DNA of 43,758 bases from positions 1-43,758 of the forward strand of contig JAILPK010000083.1 of assembly GCA_024699495.1 (NCBI GenBank), written 5' to 3'. Shown here piece after piece: positions 43,712 through 43,758 of the stretch. Positions within the stretch are counted from its first letter, which is position 1. Each line of letters begins with the position of its first letter. This stretch comes from Bacteroidaceae bacterium. GTDB taxonomy: Bacteria > Bacteroidota > Bacteroidia > Bacteroidales > Bacteroidaceae. The position numbers were made by a program, and so were the translations under genes. The notes below the pieces were generated by a model that did not search any database, was not told the origin of the DNA, and worked only from the letters and a program-made list of their open reading frames with translations.

Positions 43712-43758
43712 TCTGACAAAGTGAGTTTTCATCTGCAAGGGGCACATGTATATACTCC

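Noticed and set aside
1..43758. Prophage or integrative element
   Set aside because: No integrase, capsid, terminase, mobilisation gene, tRNA-end duplication or attachment site found.

Overview
The window looks like a chromosomal segment of a Bacteroidales bacterium, most like Prevotellaceae. Supporting signs are promoters of the Bacteroidetes type (TTTG or TTG, 19 nt, then TAnnTTTG), a secreted protease with a Por/type IX-style C-terminal tail, a long PPi-dependent phosphofructokinase, a PCMD-domain protein and GC-rich palindromic intergenic repeats. There is no sign of a prophage, integrative element, tRNA or rRNA gene.

Layout: (1) 1-800: the 3' end of an unrecognised gene with a hairpin terminator, then a CTAG-rich degenerate repeat array. 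(2) 811-23454, all on the minus strand: a 13-gene collinear block read from srfB down to a low-molecular-weight phosphatase. Its core is srfB (actin/Hsp70-like ATPase), srfC (P-loop, dynamin-like motifs), a membrane-anchored subtilase, a four-TM protein, a second P-loop protein, and a run of tightly packed envelope proteins. These include two paralogous pairs: 542/626 aa, and 524/879 aa with long extracytoplasmic or linker regions. Most functions are unknown. Together they suggest an envelope-spanning, nucleotide-driven apparatus; that reading is inference. (3) 23535-24975 minus: a DUF6250-like secreted protein and tcdA. (4) 25097-31158 minus: an adaptor-pump-outer membrane RND efflux operon with a textbook promoter. 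(5) 31277-32251: about 1 kb without genes, holding several repeat families. (6) 32366-39058 minus: a 1513-aa secreted papain-like protease with LamG and PKD domains, preceded by dsbD. (7) 39273-43659 plus: PPi-phosphofructokinase, a membrane-anchored GH25 lysozyme, a PCMD protein and a truncated nspC, divergent from dsbD.

A short palindromic repeat occurs six times, in both orientations. One copy forms the 5' coding end of the phosphatase gene, one coincides with premature termination of nspC, and an inverted pair sits inside the RND operon. The srfB start codon and likely promoter lie inside two nested perfect inverted repeats, the clearest candidate for a control site of the srf cluster.
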